From the NCBI RefSeq assembly GCF_001317355.1, contig NZ_LKET01000039.1, forward strand, positions 186,001 to 250,000: DNA of 64,000 nt. The letters run 5' to 3'. Below, piece after piece: positions 63,192 through 64,000 of the stretch; the stretch's first letter is position 1; the number at the start of each line of letters is the position of its first letter. The notes under the pieces are model-generated. The model was not told where the DNA came from. It made no database searches and saw only the letters and a list, made by a program, of their open reading frames with translations. A program made the position numbers and the translations under genes. This DNA comes from Oxobacter pfennigii. Lineage in GTDB: Bacteria > Bacillota > Clostridia > Clostridiales > Oxobacteraceae.

Positions 63192-64000
63192 ATGAGCTCC
63201 TATTTGTTCAGGCTTAAGGACATTGATAAAACAAAACACATGGTTGCCGGGGGTAAGGGCGCTAACCTGGGGGAACTATGCAAAATGGAAGGAATACTCG
63301 TGCCGGACGGCTTTTGTATTTCTACCGAAGCATTCAAAAGAATCGTTGAGGAAAACACGTCGATAAATGAATTACTTGATAAGTTATCGATTTTGAAGGT
63401 GGAGGATATGGATAAAATCCGCGAACTCAGCAGTGAGATTCGCAGGACTATTGAAAGCATAGCAATCCCCAAAGACATCAATGAAGAGATTGCCCGCTTT
63501 CTTTCCAAGCTTGATGAAAATGCTGCCTATGCAGTACGCTCCAGCGCTACGGCAGAAGATTTACCTGCAGCCTCCTTTGCAGGCCAGCAGGATACGTATT
63601 TGAACATTATCGGAAAGGAAGAAATCCTTAAATCTATCAGCAAATGCTGGGCATCGCTGTTTACCGAAAGGGCAGTAACTTACCGCCTTCAAAACGGCTT
63701 CGAACACTGCAAAGTTCAACTGTCTGTGATTGTTCAGAAGATGGTCTTCCCGCAAGCATCGGGAATTTTATTTACTGCCGATCCCATTACTGGCAACAGA
63801 AAGACAGTATCCATTGATGCAGGCTTCGGACTTGGTGAAGCCTTAGTCTCTGGGCTGGTAAATGCTGATATTTATAAAGTACGTAACGGTAAAATTATTG
63901 ATAATAAGATATCCACCAAGAAGCTGGCTGTTTACGACTTAAAGAAAAGCTGTACGAAAGAACAGGAGATTGGGCTTGAACATCAGAACAGGCAGGTGTT
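63192..64000 (+). CDS. PEP-synthase-like phosphotransferase, probable rifampicin phosphotransferase (partial)
   Basis: 269 codons before the window ends. The N-terminal ATP-grasp of PEP synthase/PPDK-type enzymes is clear: VAGGKGANLGEL (about 18), YAVRSSATAEDLPAASFAGQ (about 116-135), SKCWASLFTERAV (about 155) and FPQASGILFTADPITGN (about 186). MSSYLFRLKDIDKT and the spacing match Bacillus-type rifampicin phosphotransferases (Rph) more than housekeeping PpsA. The C-terminal His and rifampicin-binding domains lie outside the window, so PEP synthase is the alternative. The ATG has SD AAGGAGG. Confidence 0.8.
   Translation, partial: MSSYLFRLKDIDKTKHMVAGGKGANLGELCKMEGILVPDGFCISTEAFKRIVEENTSINELLDKLSILKVEDMDKIRELSSEIRRTIESIAIPKDINEEIARFLSKLDENAAYAVRSSATAEDLPAASFAGQQDTYLNIIGKEEILKSISKCWASLFTERAVTYRLQNGFEHCKVQLSVIVQKMVFPQASGILFTADPITGNRKTVSIDAGFGLGEALVSGLVNADIYKVRNGKIIDNKISTKKLAVYDLKKSCTKEQEIGLEHQNRQV

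Overview
The window is a low-GC Firmicutes chromosome, most likely an anaerobic, spore-forming class Clostridia member. The pointers are the gene order uvrA / FHA / ftsW-type / pbp / uvrC / murB / rapZ-yvcK-whiA, the CWB2 surface proteins, the pyruvate kinase with a C-terminal PEP-utiliser domain, the strong Shine-Dalgarno sites and the AGA/AGG-rich arginine codons. No rRNA, tRNA or CRISPR array was found.

Positions 1-34,214 are core chromosome. They hold excision repair (uvrA, uvrC), cell-wall synthesis (SEDS protein, class B PBP, murB), the rapZ-yvcK-whiA regulatory block, a DRTGG/CBS/hotdog protein, two CWB2 surface proteins, a MerR-like protein, dnaE, pfkA-pyk, a small thioesterase, a minus-strand TPP-riboswitch-controlled thiamine or precursor ABC transporter operon, and an RlmD-type rRNA methyltransferase. 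Several intergenic gaps carry long nested palindromes and repeated elements. The dnaE gene is cut in its most conserved motif (SYA-F-NKSH) by a 1,247-bp insertion. The insertion has a recognisable group I intron core and a LAGLIDADG endonuclease gene broken by two frameshifts.

Positions about 34,323-50,785 look like one integrated mobile element of about 16.45 kb. From left to right it has an Xre regulator, a type III restriction-modification pair (Mod and Res), a HUH rolling-circle Rep protein, many small accessory genes (one DUF3846), a small resolvase and, at the right edge, a large serine recombinase. A 10-bp direct repeat, TACATCGGAA, marks both edges. It lies in the same codon phase in a truncated ORF on the left and in an FtsW/RodA-like ORF on the right, so precise excision would make one continuous 317-codon ORF. 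This resembles skin-type elements that interrupt genes.

Positions 51,674-56,837 are accessory chromosome: a GNAT acetyltransferase, an Asp/Glu-racemase-like protein, an arginase-family protein, a PNPOx-family protein, a frameshifted membrane protein and a radical SAM protein. Positions 57,076-62,849 hold an orange-protein (ORP)-like cluster: DUF5320, DUF134 regulator, NifX/NafY-type protein, two MinD-type ATPases with inserted ferredoxin domains, an Mrp-NifX fusion (MrpORP), two half-size permeases and a CGGC-domain protein. It starts from a strong promoter overlapped by two copies of the palindrome GACATATGTC. The window ends inside a gene for a PEP-synthase-like enzyme that most resembles rifampicin phosphotransferase.
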